Under the pieces are notes generated by a model that saw only the letters and a program-made list of their open reading frames with translations, had not been told where the DNA came from and did not search any database. Position numbers and translations under genes: made by a program. From Shewanella sp. UCD-KL21 (lineage in GTDB: Bacteria; Pseudomonadota; Gammaproteobacteria; Enterobacterales; Shewanellaceae), in the NCBI RefSeq assembly GCF_001957135.1, contig NZ_MPHK01000004.1, positions 167,866 to 231,865 on the forward strand: a stretch of 64,000 nt of DNA, given 5' to 3'. Positions 9,023 to 19,068 of this stretch are shown one piece after another; within the stretch, counting starts at the first letter, position 1, and each line of letters opens with the position of its first letter.

Positions 9023-9072
9023 AAAAAGGCCTTAACAGTCACGAGTATTCTCAAGATGTTAAGGCCTTTTTT
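9023..9072. terminator. Bidirectional intrinsic terminator between ABM gene and tex
   Basis: AAAAAGGCCTTAACA pairs perfectly with TGTTAAGGCCTTTTT (15 bp) around a 19-nt loop. A and T runs flank the hairpin, so it can stop transcription from both convergent genes. Confidence 0.85.
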
Positions 9073-9104
9073 GGTTTAATGCTAAGCTAAACCAATGAGC
9101 AATA

Positions 9105-11450
9105 TTACTTTTTCAGCTTAGCAAAGGCGTCAGCAAACGCATTACCCATAGCCGCATTGGCTGGGGCTTTTTGCGGTTTATTAGCTGACTTTTGCCCTGA
9201 TTTATTCCCGCTAGCTTTATGTGCAGGCTTGCTGTTGGCTGATTTAGATTGAGTAGCGGTTTTCGCTGTTGGTAGTGCTTCATCAAGGCGCATACTTAAT
9301 GCGATACGGCGACGCTCTACATCCACTTCCATCACTTTAACTTTAACCACATCACCCGCTTTAACTATGGTGTGAGGGTCGCTGACAAACTTGTCAGTGA
9401 GTGACGAAATATGCACTAAACCATCTTGATGTACGCCTACATCAACAAAAGCGCCAAAGTTAGTCACATTGGTGACCACGCCTTCTAGGATCATCTCCAA
9501 CTTAAGATCTTTAAGCTCTTCAACACCTTCTTTAAAGCTGGCGGTTTTGAACTCGCCACGAGGATCACGCCCAGGCTTGTCTAGCTCTTTTAAGATATCG
9601 CTGATGGTGGGTAAACCAAATTCATCAGTAACAAACTCAGCAGCATTTAGCTGAGATAACAATTCACTATTACCCATTAAGCTGGCCACAGTTTGCTGCT
9701 TGGCACTGGCAATGGCTTCAACCAATTTGTAGGCTTCAGGGTGAACTGATGAACCATCTAATGGATTTTTAGCATCGCTAATGCGTAAGAAACCGGCCGC
9801 TTGCTCAAAGGCTTTTGGCCCTAAACGCGCCACTTTCAATAATTGTTTACGGCTTTCAAATTTACCGTTTTCATCGCGGTAGTTAACCAGGTTTTTAGCT
9901 AAGGTTTTATTTAAACCGGCCACCTGCGCCAATAATGGGGCTGATGCCATATTCAAATCAACGCCCACGCCATTTACACAATCTTCTACGACCGCTTCAA
10001 GTGAGCTTGATAGTTGGCTTTGGCTCACATCATGTTGATATTGCCCCACACCAATGGATTTAGGCTCGATTTTAACGAGTTCAGCTAACGGATCTTGCAA
10101 TCGGCGGGCAATGGATACAGCGCCGCGGATCGATACATCTAAGTTAGGGAACTCTTCAGAAGCCAACTCTGATGCTGAATACACTGATGCGCCCGCTTCA
10201 CTAACCATCACTTTGGTCAAGCTTGGGTGCGTCTCTTTCATAAAGCTCATCACTTCAGCGGCTAATTTATCCGTTTCACGTGAGGCGGTACCATTGCCAA
10301 TGGCGATGATCTCCACTTTATGCATTTTAATCAGGTTCGCTAAAGTGCGGATTGACTTATCCCACACGTTTTGCGGCGCATGGGGGAAGATGGTGGTATG
10401 GGCCACAAACTTACCGGTGTTATCCACAATCGCCACTTTAACGCCGGTGCGCAGCCCAGGATCTAAGCCCATGGTTGCTTTAGCGCCAGCAGGCGCTGCC
10501 ATTAATAAATCGCCTAAATTACGGGCAAACACATTAATGGCTTCAGCTTCAGCGCGCTCACGCATTTGGCTAATAAACTCGGTTTCCATTTGCAGAGCAA
10601 TTTTAATGCGCCATGTGGCGGTAACCACAGTTTTAAGCCACTGATCAACACTCGAGTCAGAAAACTTCAGCTTGAAATGATCGGCAATAATCACCACGCA
10701 ATAACTGCTTTGCGCCACTTCAGCTTTGGGATCGGCATTCATCGATAAACTGAGGGCACCTTCATTGCGGCCGCGCAGCATAGCAAGGGCGCGATGGGAA
10801 GGCACTTTAGTAATGGCTTCAGTATGCTCAAAGTAATCTCTGAATTTAGCGCCTTCTTTTTCTTTACCTTTAACTAGGCGGCTTTCAAGCACTGCCTGTT
10901 GGCTTAAATGCTTACGCACTTTTTGCAGTAAATCTGCATCTTCAGCAAACCGTTCCATTAAGATAAAACGCGCGCCGTCTAAGACCGCTTTCACATCGCC
11001 AAAGCCAGCGTCGGCATTGATAAATTCAGCCGCTTTTGCTTCAAGATTAATACTACGATTAGCCAATAAAAAGTCAGCTAAAGGCAACAAACCTGCTTCA
11101 ATAGCAATTTGACCTTTAGTGCGGCGTTTCGGTTTAAAAGGAAGGTATAAATCTTCTAAGCGGGTTTTACTGTCTGCGGCATTAATGGCTTGTTGTAATG
11201 CTGGGGTTAATTTGCCTTGGGTATCAATGCTTGAAAGAATAACTTGTCTGCGCTCGGCTAATTCACGTAAATAGCTTAGGCGACTATTTAGGGTTCGCAG
11301 CTGCGCATCATCTAAACCGCCAGTGGCCTCTTTACGATAGCGGGCAACAAAAGGAACGGTAGAACCATCATCGAGTAAGTTAATCGTCGCTGAGACTTGT
11401 TGCTCACGAACATTCAGTTCTTGAGCGATTATTTGAGCAATACTAAGCAT
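9105..11450 (-). CDS. tex: Tex-family RNA-binding transcription accessory protein
   Basis: The 781-residue protein has the full Tex architecture: an N-terminal helical domain ([19 protein letters not shown]), an YqgF/RNase H-like domain (about 325-450, [13 protein letters not shown]), helix-hairpin-helix segments (about 490-570, [14 protein letters not shown]) and a C-terminal S1 RNA-binding domain (about 645-715, [19 protein letters not shown]). A Lys/Ala/Ser-rich tail of about 60 residues follows. Tex/YhgF binds nucleic acid and affects transcription and RNA turnover. In E. coli it is next to greB and ompR-envZ; here those genes lie 17 kb away beyond the dms block. The terminator at 9023 ends the gene. 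Confidence 0.95.
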   Translation of the reverse strand: MLSIAQIIAQELNVREQQVSATINLLDDGSTVPFVARYRKEATGGLDDAQLRTLNSRLSYLRELAERRQVILSSIDTQGKLTPALQQAINAADSKTRLEDLYLPFKPKRRTKGQIAIEAGLLPLADFLLANRSINLEAKAAEFINADAGFGDVKAVLDGARFILMERFAEDADLLQKVRKHLSQQAVLESRLVKGKEKEGAKFRDYFEHTEAITKVPSHRALAMLRGRNEGALSLSMNADPKAEVAQSSYCVVIIADHFKLKFSDSSVDQWLKTVVTATWRIKIALQMETEFISQMRERAEAEAINVFARNLGDLLMAAPAGAKATMGLDPGLRTGVKVAIVDNTGKFVAHTTIFPHAPQNVWDKSIRTLANLIKMHKVEIIAIGNGTASRETDKLAAEVMSFMKETHPSLTKVMVSEAGASVYSASELASEEFPNLDVSIRGAVSIARRLQDPLAELVKIEPKSIGVGQYQHDVSQSQLSSSLEAVVEDCVNGVGVDLNMASAPLLAQVAGLNKTLAKNLVNYRDENGKFESRKQLLKVARLGPKAFEQAAGFLRISDAKNPLDGSSVHPEAYKLVEAIASAKQQTVASLMGNSELLSQLNAAEFVTDEFGLPTISDILKELDKPGRDPRGEFKTASFKEGVEELKDLKLEMILEGVVTNVTNFGAFVDVGVHQDGLVHISSLTDKFVSDPHTIVKAGDVVKVKVMEVDVERRRIALSMRLDEALPTAKTATQSKSANSKPAHKASGNKSGQKSANKPQKAPANAAMGNAFADAFAKLKK

Positions 11451-11693
11451 AAAGGTCTAATTTAGCGTTAAATAACAAATGAGGTCAAAGATAGCATAAT
11501 CAGTGGCAAACGTTTATGAACAATCGATGATTTTGTGCTATTTATCTAAGCTAATTTTAACGGTTAGCAAACTCACACACGGTTAAATAACCGCTAAAAC
11601 AGCCGCTAAAACAGCGCAATTAAATTAATTATATTGCTTATAATTAATTTAATTAATAACCATTCTCATTTAACTTGTTATATTAAATATTAG

Positions 11694-12659
11694 TTACAGA
11701 TTGTTGCAAATATTATTGCGCACATATTGAGTTGGGGTGCAGCCTGTTGATTTAGAAAAGTATCGACTAAAACTTGGCAGATCTTTAAAGCCACTTTCAT
11801 ATGCTGACTTTTTTATATTACCTTTATTATTATTCAAAATAGTTATAATAGAATTCATTCTGGTATTTTGAATCATGTCTTTTACACAGCAGTGTTCAGT
11901 TTTAAGTTCGCGCTGTAAACCACGCTCTGATACACCAATTAAATTGGCAAGATTGGCTAAGTTTAACGCTGATGGTGGCATGCTATTAGCGGCAGCTTTT
12001 ACCCGTTCGCTACTGGGCAGTATTAGCTTAGTGTCTGCCAATATCGGGCTAACATCGCGCTCATCTTTTGCCACTGTCACTGACATAGACTGACAGTTAA
12101 AGGTTACGTTATCAAATAAGTCGACATCGACACCATAGAATGCTCGCTCAAAAGGTAACTCTATGATTAAATTTGACTTATCTTTGAATGAATGACGTAA
12201 AATATGCGTAATACAGCTATAAATAAACAAGTCGTCATACTTAGATGCAATGGCTTGAGGAGCGCGTTTAGCCACTAAAGCTAAACTGTGCTGCGTTTCA
12301 ATATTGCACCAATTGAGATCTGATACTTGATTATAAAATTGGGTAAATGCCACTAGCTTTTGCGCATCACTGACCTCTGCTGACAAGTCGATATCAGTAA
12401 ACTTGATGATCCGCTGAATAAAATATTGTATCAAATCAATAAAGAAATACTTATTGTCACAATTATTTTCTATATAACGTAATAAATTAGTAATGGTATT
12501 AAAACCAATCAAATCTGTATCTGCAAGATACTTAAAATGGTTATATTCATCAGGTAATGGAAAATTAATTAACTCGCAATATTCACACACAATCTTGGTG
12601 TGAACAGCTGGCCGGCACTTATATTTAATCATCTGAAAACATCTAAATAATATCCACAT
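11694..12659 (-). CDS. AraC-family transcriptional regulator
   Basis: The 321-residue product has a C-terminal AraC/XylS double helix-turn-helix (about 225-320). The first helix pair lies in LANLANLIGVSERGLQREL and the second in SAYESGFKDLPSFSRYFSK, followed by the TGCTPTQYVR end motif. The N-terminal 200 residues resemble the arabinose-binding-like domain of ornithine/arginine-type AraC proteins, though the ligand is unknown. An ATG at 12632 is an alternative start; neither start has a clear Shine-Dalgarno sequence. It is divergent from dmsE with 167 bp between them, so it is a candidate regulator of the DMSO-reductase clusters. The coding sequence is AT-rich compared with tex and dms. Confidence 0.85.
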   Translation of the reverse strand: MWILFRCFQMIKYKCRPAVHTKIVCEYCELINFPLPDEYNHFKYLADTDLIGFNTITNLLRYIENNCDNKYFFIDLIQYFIQRIIKFTDIDLSAEVSDAQKLVAFTQFYNQVSDLNWCNIETQHSLALVAKRAPQAIASKYDDLFIYSCITHILRHSFKDKSNLIIELPFERAFYGVDVDLFDNVTFNCQSMSVTVAKDERDVSPILADTKLILPSSERVKAAANSMPPSALNLANLANLIGVSERGLQRELKTEHCCVKDMIQNTRMNSIITILNNNKGNIKKSAYESGFKDLPSFSRYFSKSTGCTPTQYVRNNICNNL

Positions 12660-12699
12660 TTAACTGCTGGTTATTTTATTTGTTTTTGCTACTTAAGAT

Positions 12700-12715
12700 G
12701 CTGACGCGGATCACA
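12700..12715. promoter_or_regulatory. Candidate CRP site upstream of the first dmsE
   Basis: GCTGA-N6-TCACA matches the CRP consensus TGTGA-N6-TCACA fully in the right half and at three of five bases in the left half. It lies 112 bp upstream of the dmsE start. In Shewanella oneidensis CRP is required for anaerobic respiration, including DMSO reduction, which makes the site plausible. A single weak match is not proof. Confidence 0.35.
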
Positions 12716-12826
12716 TATGTCGCTTTTTGATAATTCAATTGCATCGATTAGATTTCTACACATCCCTAAAATACCCCTTCTTAATTAGTACACTTTTTAA
12801 CATTTGATTTAATAAGGTCAGGTAAC

Positions 12827-13777
12827 TTGATGAACTGGTATCGTAAATTCATAACCTATATCAGCATAACGCTCTGTTTATGCTCATTTAGTGCTATCTC
12901 TGCGCCATGGGATGACATGCCAGCAGATCAGTTAGAACAGCAATTGGTTGAAAAGTTCGCTGCAGGCAAGTACTCCCCTAAAGGGGCAGACAACTGCTTA
13001 ATGTGTCATCGCAAAAATGAAAAAGTCATGGATATCTTTAAAGGCGCCCATGGCAACTTAACCCATAGTGACTCGCCAATGGCAGGGCTGCAGTGCGAAG
13101 CTTGTCATGGCCCTCAAGGTAACCATAACCGTGGCGGCAAAGAGCCAATGATCCAATTTGGCCAAGACAGCAAGTTATCAACCCAAGCACAAAATACTGT
13201 TTGTCAGGGCTGTCATAACGATCCAAAACAAATGGCATGGCATAACAGCACCCATAATCTTGAAGAAGTTGCCTGTGCTGACTGTCATAACATCCACGCA
13301 GCCAAAGATCCTGCCCTAGACAAACTCACCGTTAACGATACCTGTACTAGTTGTCACAGCCAAGAAAAAGCCGACATGAACAAGCGTTCATCGCACCCAC
13401 TAAAATGGGACCAAATGACCTGTATCGATTGTCATTCTCCCCACGGTTCGATGACTGAAAGCGCGTTAAACAAACCTTCTATTAATGACACTTGTTATAG
13501 CTGTCATGCAGAAATGCGTGGCCCAGTGCTATGGGAACATGCGCCAGTGACTGAAAACTGCGTCACCTGTCATAACCCACACGGCAGCGTTAACGAATCT
13601 ATGCTCAACAACCGTGCTCCGCAGCTTTGTCAGCAATGTCATGCCGATGATGGCCATGCCAGCCGCGTTGTACCACAACCAGGTATGGATGCCTTTGGCG
13701 GCGGCAAAAGTTGTTTAAATTGCCACAGCCAAATTCATGGTTCTAACCATCCAGCTGGCAGTTTGCTGCAACGCTAA
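12827..13777 (+). CDS. dmsE: DmsE, periplasmic decaheme c-type cytochrome (MtrA family), cluster 1
   Basis: The 316-residue protein starts with a signal peptide (hydrophobic core [18 protein letters not shown]), then ten CxxCH heme motifs: CLMCH, CEACH, CQGCH, CADCH, CTSCH, CIDCH, CYSCH, CVTCH, CQQCH and CLNCH. That count and spacing define MtrA/DmsE decahemes, which sit inside the outer-membrane porin and pass electrons from periplasmic carriers to a surface terminal reductase. It is the first gene of dmsEFABGH; dmsF follows 15 bp after its stop. The mature part is very similar to DmsE of cluster 2 (20893), while the signal peptides are unrelated. Confidence 0.93.
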   Translation: MMNWYRKFITYISITLCLCSFSAISAPWDDMPADQLEQQLVEKFAAGKYSPKGADNCLMCHRKNEKVMDIFKGAHGNLTHSDSPMAGLQCEACHGPQGNHNRGGKEPMIQFGQDSKLSTQAQNTVCQGCHNDPKQMAWHNSTHNLEEVACADCHNIHAAKDPALDKLTVNDTCTSCHSQEKADMNKRSSHPLKWDQMTCIDCHSPHGSMTESALNKPSINDTCYSCHAEMRGPVLWEHAPVTENCVTCHNPHGSVNESMLNNRAPQLCQQCHADDGHASRVVPQPGMDAFGGGKSCLNCHSQIHGSNHPAGSLLQR

Positions 13778-13792
13778 ATGAGGGCAACAACA

Positions 13793-15784
13793 ATGAATTT
13801 TAAACTCAATTTTATTACCGCCTCATTAGTGATTGCCTCAGCACCCGCTATGGCGGCTGATTTTGCGGTAGGTAAAGCAAATACCGCTAATGTTGATCAG
13901 CAAAATTACCAATGTCAGCGCTGTGAAGCAAACACTGGCTATAACGGCAGTGTCAGTGTTGCCGCGGGTTACATTAGCAGTGATGATGTTCATGCTGCTA
14001 ATGCCTTTGGCACTGATCAAGACGGCTTTGTTACTGCCGTTAGCGGTGATGTGAACTACCAAGACGAAAACGGCTATCAGGCGCGCATTCAAGCCAACCA
14101 ACTGGGGTTTGAAAACAGCTCAGCGAATGTCAGCGTTGGCAAAGCTGGATTGTTCTCAGTGGATGCGGATTACCAATTACTGACCACCTATCAGTCAGGT
14201 GATGCTCAAAGTCAGCTTTATTATGACGATGGCATGATGCTGCCAAGTGACGAGCCATACACGTTTGAGTTATCACAGCAACGTGAAAAAATGGGCTTTG
14301 GCGCCAAAGTTAAGCAAGATTTTTATCAAGGCTACCTGCGTTATGAAACCGAAGATAAAAGCGGTTATAAGAGCAGCAGTATTGTTACCCCTAGCCCAGT
14401 AAATATTGGTTTAGTTGTCGACTCAACTACCGATTCATTTACCGCAGGCGCTGCCCTTACTGGCGACAACTGGTTAACTGAGCTGAGCTATTTTGGTAGC
14501 CAGTACAAAAATAATGTTAACCACCTGAGCTTACCGTACTCATACGACTTGTATGCAGCAACCCCTGACAATGAAGCCCATCAAGTATCACTGTCGGGCC
14601 AATATCAATTAGATCGCACTGTGATGTCAGGGCGCTTTATTGTTGGCCGCATGATCCAAGATGATGACCTCATTCAAGTGGCGGGTAACCCAATCCAAAA
14701 CTGGGATGGCGAAATCGACACCACGGATGCCAGCTTTAACATCACCTCAATGCTAAGTAATCGTTTACGTCTGGGGGCAAGTTACGACTACAGCAACCGT
14801 GAAAACAACAGCTCGGTATTTGAATTCCAGCAATACGACTTTAATAGCTTAAGTGGCACCTTCAAAGAAAACGTCGCCACTGATGTCGAACGCTCAAGCT
14901 ATAAAGTTAATGCCAGTTACCGCATCAGTAGTGGCTACCGTTTACAAGCAGGTTATGACCGTAAAGATGTTCAGCGCAGTTATAGCGATCGCGAACAAAC
15001 TAACGAAGACAACTTATGGGCCAAGTTCAGTATTCGCGCCATTGATAAGCTCAATATTAATGTTAAAGCCAGCCACAGTAATCGCGGCGGCTCTGAGTAC
15101 CAAACCAATGAGCTAACGTCATCTGAAGATAACAGCCTAATGCGTAAGTACTATCTTGCTGATAGAACCCGTAACGATATCGAGCTGCGCGTTAATCACA
15201 GCCCAGTTGATTGGTTAAGCATCGACTTCACCGGACGCTACGCCATTGATGACTATGACGATACTGTTATCGGCTTAACGGAATCAGAAGATTACGGTTA
15301 CGACGTCAATGTAAACCTGCAACTTAGCAAGCAATTATCAGCTTATGGTTTTGCTGGCCAGCAGTGGATTAACTCAGCTCAAGCTGGCAGCCAAAGTTAT
15401 AGCGACCCTGATTGGTACGCCGATATTGAAGACAAATTTATCAATATGGGCGCCGGCGTGAGCTACGGCGGATTAATGCAGAACCAACTGACTTTAGGGG
15501 CTGATTACTTATTCAGTAACTCAAGCAGTGACACCTACATTACCAGTGATGGCACCTCGCCATACGGTGATTATTATTCTTATAACCATAGCGCCAGCTT
15601 ATATGCCAACTACGCCTTAAGTGACGACATGGCATTAAAGCTGACTTACCGCTACGAACGTTATTACGACACCGATGATGCTCAATTATCTATAAATGAA
15701 GTCCCAGCAATGGTGACCCTAGGTGAGCTTAATCACAATTATAACGCCCATCAGATCATGCTGAATTTCAGCTATCTGCTGTAG
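13793..15784 (+). CDS. dmsF: DmsF, MtrB-family outer-membrane beta-barrel, cluster 1
   Basis: The roughly 663-residue product has a signal peptide (MNFKLNFITASLVIASAPAM), a CxxC pair in CQRC near residue 41-44 that is typical of MtrB/PioB/DmsF porins, and then a long series of alternating amphipathic strands ending in an aromatic-rich strand (IMLNFSYLL). MtrB homologues form a 26-strand barrel that sheathes the decaheme cytochrome. I chose ATG 13793 because GAGGG lies 8-12 bp upstream; the ATG at 13778 abuts the dmsE stop and would put the Shine-Dalgarno sequence inside the gene. It lies between dmsE and dmsA, as in the Shewanella dms operon. Confidence 0.92.
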   Translation: MNFKLNFITASLVIASAPAMAADFAVGKANTANVDQQNYQCQRCEANTGYNGSVSVAAGYISSDDVHAANAFGTDQDGFVTAVSGDVNYQDENGYQARIQANQLGFENSSANVSVGKAGLFSVDADYQLLTTYQSGDAQSQLYYDDGMMLPSDEPYTFELSQQREKMGFGAKVKQDFYQGYLRYETEDKSGYKSSSIVTPSPVNIGLVVDSTTDSFTAGAALTGDNWLTELSYFGSQYKNNVNHLSLPYSYDLYAATPDNEAHQVSLSGQYQLDRTVMSGRFIVGRMIQDDDLIQVAGNPIQNWDGEIDTTDASFNITSMLSNRLRLGASYDYSNRENNSSVFEFQQYDFNSLSGTFKENVATDVERSSYKVNASYRISSGYRLQAGYDRKDVQRSYSDREQTNEDNLWAKFSIRAIDKLNINVKASHSNRGGSEYQTNELTSSEDNSLMRKYYLADRTRNDIELRVNHSPVDWLSIDFTGRYAIDDYDDTVIGLTESEDYGYDVNVNLQLSKQLSAYGFAGQQWINSAQAGSQSYSDPDWYADIEDKFINMGAGVSYGGLMQNQLTLGADYLFSNSSSDTYITSDGTSPYGDYYSYNHSASLYANYALSDDMALKLTYRYERYYDTDDAQLSINEVPAMVTLGELNHNYNAHQIMLNFSYLL

Positions 15785-15828
15785 TCGTTACCAACGCGCT
15801 GAATAAATTTTAGTAAGAGGATTTAATA

Positions 15829-18342
15829 ATGGAACGCAGAAGTTTCTTGAAAATGAGTGCGGCTTTAGGTTGCGCTGCAACAGTAACCGGCTGTAACACT
15901 AGCTCAAAAGATGCTGAGCCACTCCCACCAGAAGTACCTGTGGATGAGACCTTAACTTGGTCAGCATGTTTAGTAAACTGTGGTTCAAACTGCCCAGTTA
16001 AAGTATTTAGTAAAGACGGCATTATTACTCGCGTAGAAGCGGATCATGAAGTCGAAGATGAATACGGCCTACATCAAGTCCGTGCCTGTGCTCGTGGCCG
16101 CTCATTACGCCAACGCACCTATGCAACTGACCGCTTAAAAACCCCAATGAAGCGTATTGGCGAGCGTGGTGAAGGTAAATTTATTCCTATCACTTGGGAA
16201 GAAGCAACGGCAACGATTGCGAGCAAGTTAAGCTCTACCATTGCTGAACACGGTAACAAGTCTATCTTTAGAAGTTACGGTTCTGGTGCTTATTACGGCT
16301 TTGCATCAAACGCCTGCTTTAACCGTTTGTTCAACTTAGTTGGCGGCTGCTTAAGTTACTATGGTAACTACTCTTGGGCGCAGCAAATTGAAGCGGCTAA
16401 GCATACCTTTGGTACTGGCAGTACTTCTGGCTCTTCAACAGTAACTTTAGATCAAAGTGACTTTTTATTAGGTTTTGCTTACAACCCAAGTGAAATCCGT
16501 CAATCAGGTTCTGGTGAAGGTTATGATTACCTTAACGCACTGCAACGTAACAACGGCCTAAAAGTTACCTTAATTGACCCACGCTATACCGACTCAATGT
16601 TAGGTAAAGAGTCTACTTGGCTGCCGATTCGACCAGGTACCGATGCCGCGCTTGCTGAAGCAATGGCATACCTAATGATTAATTCTGGTTGGGTTGAGCG
16701 CAACAGCATTGATTTTATCAATAACCATACAGTTGGTTATGATGCAGCGTCGATTCTTGCTCAAAAGCAAGCCTTCGAAACCAGCGGCGATGCCACTAAA
16801 ATTGAATATGCACAGCATATGAACCCTGAAGATAACTACTATGACTACATCATGGCACAAGGTATCTACAGCGATCGCGCCCCGCGCACTCCAGAATGGG
16901 CTCAATCTATTACTGGTATTCCAGCGGCGAAAATTGAGCAACTCGCTGATGACCTAATGGCTTCAGAAAGACCCTACATAGTTGCAGGCGCTGGTGTTAA
17001 CCGTCAAGCCAACGGTGAGCAATCAATCCGTGCAATTTACATGCTTAGCGTATTAGCAGGTAAGCTTGGCCGTGAAGGCAGCTCAAATGGTGAGCTACCC
17101 AATATGACCAAAATGTACCGCGCAGGTATTCCAACTGGCACTAACCCAGTTAAAGAGCAGATTTCATTCTTCTGTTGGTCTGAAGCGATCCACAATGGTA
17201 AAACCATGACGGCTCGTAGCCATGGCGTTACTGGTACTGACGGTTTAGATACCCCACTTGATGCCAACATCAAAGTGATTATCTCAGCATCAGACAGTTC
17301 ACTACTTAACCAACATGCAGACATTAACGGCACAGCTGAAATCTTAAAAGATGAAAGCGGCGTTGAATTAATTGTTTCTTGTGACTGCTGGATGACCCCA
17401 GGCGCTAAATTTGCCGACATCATCATTCCTGATACCTCATGGTTAGAATCAAATGACTTGGTTGATGACTCTTATGCATCTGGTTCGTTAGATTACCTAA
17501 CCGCGATGAAAGCCGCTGTTGAGCCAATTTGGGACTGTAAGTCTATGTACCAAGTATCAGCAATGATTGCTGAAAAAATGGGCGTCGGCGCCGAATTTAC
17601 TGAAGGCAAAACTGAAGATGATTGGTTAGAGGAGCTTTACCAGCAAACTCGTAGCAATACCGCTAACAGTGCTGTTACCCCTGCCTTCCCTGCGACGTAT
17701 AAAGAAGCCCAAGATATTGGCTTGTTCCGTAAAAATGACTATGCCCGCCATGTGGCGCTAGACAGTTTTGTTAATGGCAGCGAAGCACTATCAACGCCAT
17801 CAGGCAAAATTGAAATTTACTCAGCAGAATTGGCTTGGCGCGCTGCAAACTGGGATCAAGACAAATACAAAGGCGATATTATTACCCCAATACCACAATA
17901 TGTGGTGACTTGGGACGGTTACGAAGATGAAGACACCAAAGAAGATTACCCACTGCAATTAGCGGGTTACCACACTAAAGGTCGTACTCACTCAAGCTAT
18001 CACAACGTACCTTGGTTACGTGAAGCCGTTGAAGATGCAGTATGGATTAACGCCATTGATGCCCAAGAATACGGTGTGGCCTCAGGTGACAAAGTTGAAA
18101 TGTATAACGAGCGCGGCTCAATTGAAGTGGTTGTACGTATCACCCCACGTGTTGCTCCTGGCATTGTGGCTTTAGGTCAAGGCGCTTGGTTCTCTCCTGA
18201 TCCAAATGGCCGCAAGGGTATGACAGGTAAGGTGATTGATATTGGCGGCGCGATTAACTCGTTGACCAAATATGCACCAAGCCCAGTTGCAAAAGGCAAC
18301 CCACAGCACACAAACCGTGTTCAAATTCGTAAAGCTATTTAA
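15829..18342 (+). CDS. dmsA: DmsA, molybdopterin DMSO reductase catalytic subunit with Tat signal and lipobox, cluster 1
   Basis: The 837-residue protein begins with a twin-arginine signal (ERRSFLK) that ends in a lipobox, VTGC with Cys22, so the protein should be exported folded and then lipidated. The Fe-S motif Cys47-x3-Cys51-x3-Cys55 with Cys87 binds the FS0 4Fe-4S cluster. YYGNYSWAQ places Ser182 as the probable molybdenum ligand of the DMSO reductase family. The molybdopterin-dinucleotide binding domain occupies the C-terminal 130 residues (YHTKGRTHSSYHNVPW and GNPQHTNRVQI). No DmsC membrane anchor follows, consistent with an extracellular enzyme fed by DmsEF. The dmsB start lies a few bases beyond the stop. 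Confidence 0.93.
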   Translation: MERRSFLKMSAALGCAATVTGCNTSSKDAEPLPPEVPVDETLTWSACLVNCGSNCPVKVFSKDGIITRVEADHEVEDEYGLHQVRACARGRSLRQRTYATDRLKTPMKRIGERGEGKFIPITWEEATATIASKLSSTIAEHGNKSIFRSYGSGAYYGFASNACFNRLFNLVGGCLSYYGNYSWAQQIEAAKHTFGTGSTSGSSTVTLDQSDFLLGFAYNPSEIRQSGSGEGYDYLNALQRNNGLKVTLIDPRYTDSMLGKESTWLPIRPGTDAALAEAMAYLMINSGWVERNSIDFINNHTVGYDAASILAQKQAFETSGDATKIEYAQHMNPEDNYYDYIMAQGIYSDRAPRTPEWAQSITGIPAAKIEQLADDLMASERPYIVAGAGVNRQANGEQSIRAIYMLSVLAGKLGREGSSNGELPNMTKMYRAGIPTGTNPVKEQISFFCWSEAIHNGKTMTARSHGVTGTDGLDTPLDANIKVIISASDSSLLNQHADINGTAEILKDESGVELIVSCDCWMTPGAKFADIIIPDTSWLESNDLVDDSYASGSLDYLTAMKAAVEPIWDCKSMYQVSAMIAEKMGVGAEFTEGKTEDDWLEELYQQTRSNTANSAVTPAFPATYKEAQDIGLFRKNDYARHVALDSFVNGSEALSTPSGKIEIYSAELAWRAANWDQDKYKGDIITPIPQYVVTWDGYEDEDTKEDYPLQLAGYHTKGRTHSSYHNVPWLREAVEDAVWINAIDAQEYGVASGDKVEMYNERGSIEVVVRITPRVAPGIVALGQGAWFSPDPNGRKGMTGKVIDIGGAINSLTKYAPSPVAKGNPQHTNRVQIRKAI

Positions 18343-18353
18343 TGGAGGCTACC

Positions 18354-19022
18354 ATGACCGAATCAACTCAATACAGTTTCTACCTTGATACGACTAAATG
18401 TACAGGTTGTAAAGCCTGCCATATTTCTTGTAAAGACCGCCAAAGTGGCATTATTCGCGAAGGCGATAAACCAACCGAAGGTGGTGTGCCTGCATTAAAT
18501 GGCGTTAACTGGCGTCGCGTTTATGAATACGGCGGCGGCACATGGAATGTCGACCCAAGCACAGGCTCGTTTGAGCAAAATGTGTTTAGTTACTATGTAT
18601 CGATTGGCTGTAACCATTGTAGTGAGCCTGTTTGTGTTAAGGCCTGTCCTACTGGTGCGATGCACAAACGCCGTGAAGATGGCTTAGTCCATGTGGCAAC
18701 AGACTTATGTATTGGCTGCGGCAGTTGCGCCAGAGCTTGTCCATATGATGCGCCGCAATTAGATCAAGAACGTAAAGTCATGACCAAGTGTGATGGCTGT
18801 TACGACCGACTCGCTGAAGGCCGTAAGCCTATGTGTGTTGACTCTTGTCCAATGCGCGCAATGGACTTTGATACCGTTGAAAACATTAAAAAGAAATATG
18901 GTAATGGTGATGCCCATATCGCACCACTACCATCAGAAAGTATTACTTCGCCTAATTTAATCATCAAAGCGAATAGAAATGGCGGCCAACAAGGTGACAT
19001 TCTCAATTTTGCAGAAGTATAA
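18354..19022 (+). CDS. dmsB: DmsB, four-cluster ferredoxin-like electron-transfer subunit, cluster 1
   Basis: The 222-residue product contains four cysteine groups for four 4Fe-4S clusters: KCTGCKACHISC, CNHCSEPVCVKACP, CIGCGSCARACP and CDGCYDRLAEG...CVDSCP. That is the DmsB/NrfC pattern. It has no signal peptide and should be co-exported with DmsA through the Tat system. I place the start at ATG 18354, which has GGAGG 7-11 bp upstream; the ATG at 18342 overlaps the dmsA stop. It carries electrons from the DmsEF conduit to the DmsA molybdenum site. A UUCG-loop hairpin follows 10 bp after the stop. Confidence 0.93.
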   Translation: MTESTQYSFYLDTTKCTGCKACHISCKDRQSGIIREGDKPTEGGVPALNGVNWRRVYEYGGGTWNVDPSTGSFEQNVFSYYVSIGCNHCSEPVCVKACPTGAMHKRREDGLVHVATDLCIGCGSCARACPYDAPQLDQERKVMTKCDGCYDRLAEGRKPMCVDSCPMRAMDFDTVENIKKKYGNGDAHIAPLPSESITSPNLIIKANRNGGQQGDILNFAEV

Positions 19023-19031
19023 CTAAATAAT

Positions 19032-19053
19032 GGCGTCCTTCGGGGCGCCTTTT
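19032..19053 (+). terminator. UUCG-capped hairpin between dmsB and dmsG, cluster 1
   Basis: GGCGTCC-TTCG-GGGCGCC followed by TTTT forms a 7-bp GC-rich stem with one G-U pair and a very stable UUCG tetraloop. It looks like an intrinsic terminator, but dmsG follows immediately; its start codon is 15 bp after the T run. It may attenuate expression of the chaperone genes or protect the upstream mRNA. The same element occurs in cluster 2 at 27089. Confidence 0.75.
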
Positions 19054-19068
19054 AACAGGAGTGAAATA

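Noticed and set aside
10054..10644. A 196-codon plus-strand frame opposite tex
   Set aside because: It is the reverse complement of well-conserved Tex coding sequence, has no ribosome-binding site and resembles no family. It is a shadow of codon usage.
11451..11693. Direct repeats marking the left end of the dms block (CCGCTAAAACAG twice)
   Set aside because: The two copies are adjacent and no matching copy was found near 27789-28107, so they do not support a target-site duplication.
12703..12740. An FNR/EtrA site in the dmsE1 promoter (TTGA-TAAT-TCAA)
   Set aside because: The arms are only 4 bp apart where FNR requires 6 between TTGA and TCAA. The half-sites do not align with the consensus.
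17037..17426. A 129-codon minus-strand frame inside dmsA1
   Set aside because: It overlaps clear DmsA motifs on the other strand and has no domain. It is antisense shadow.
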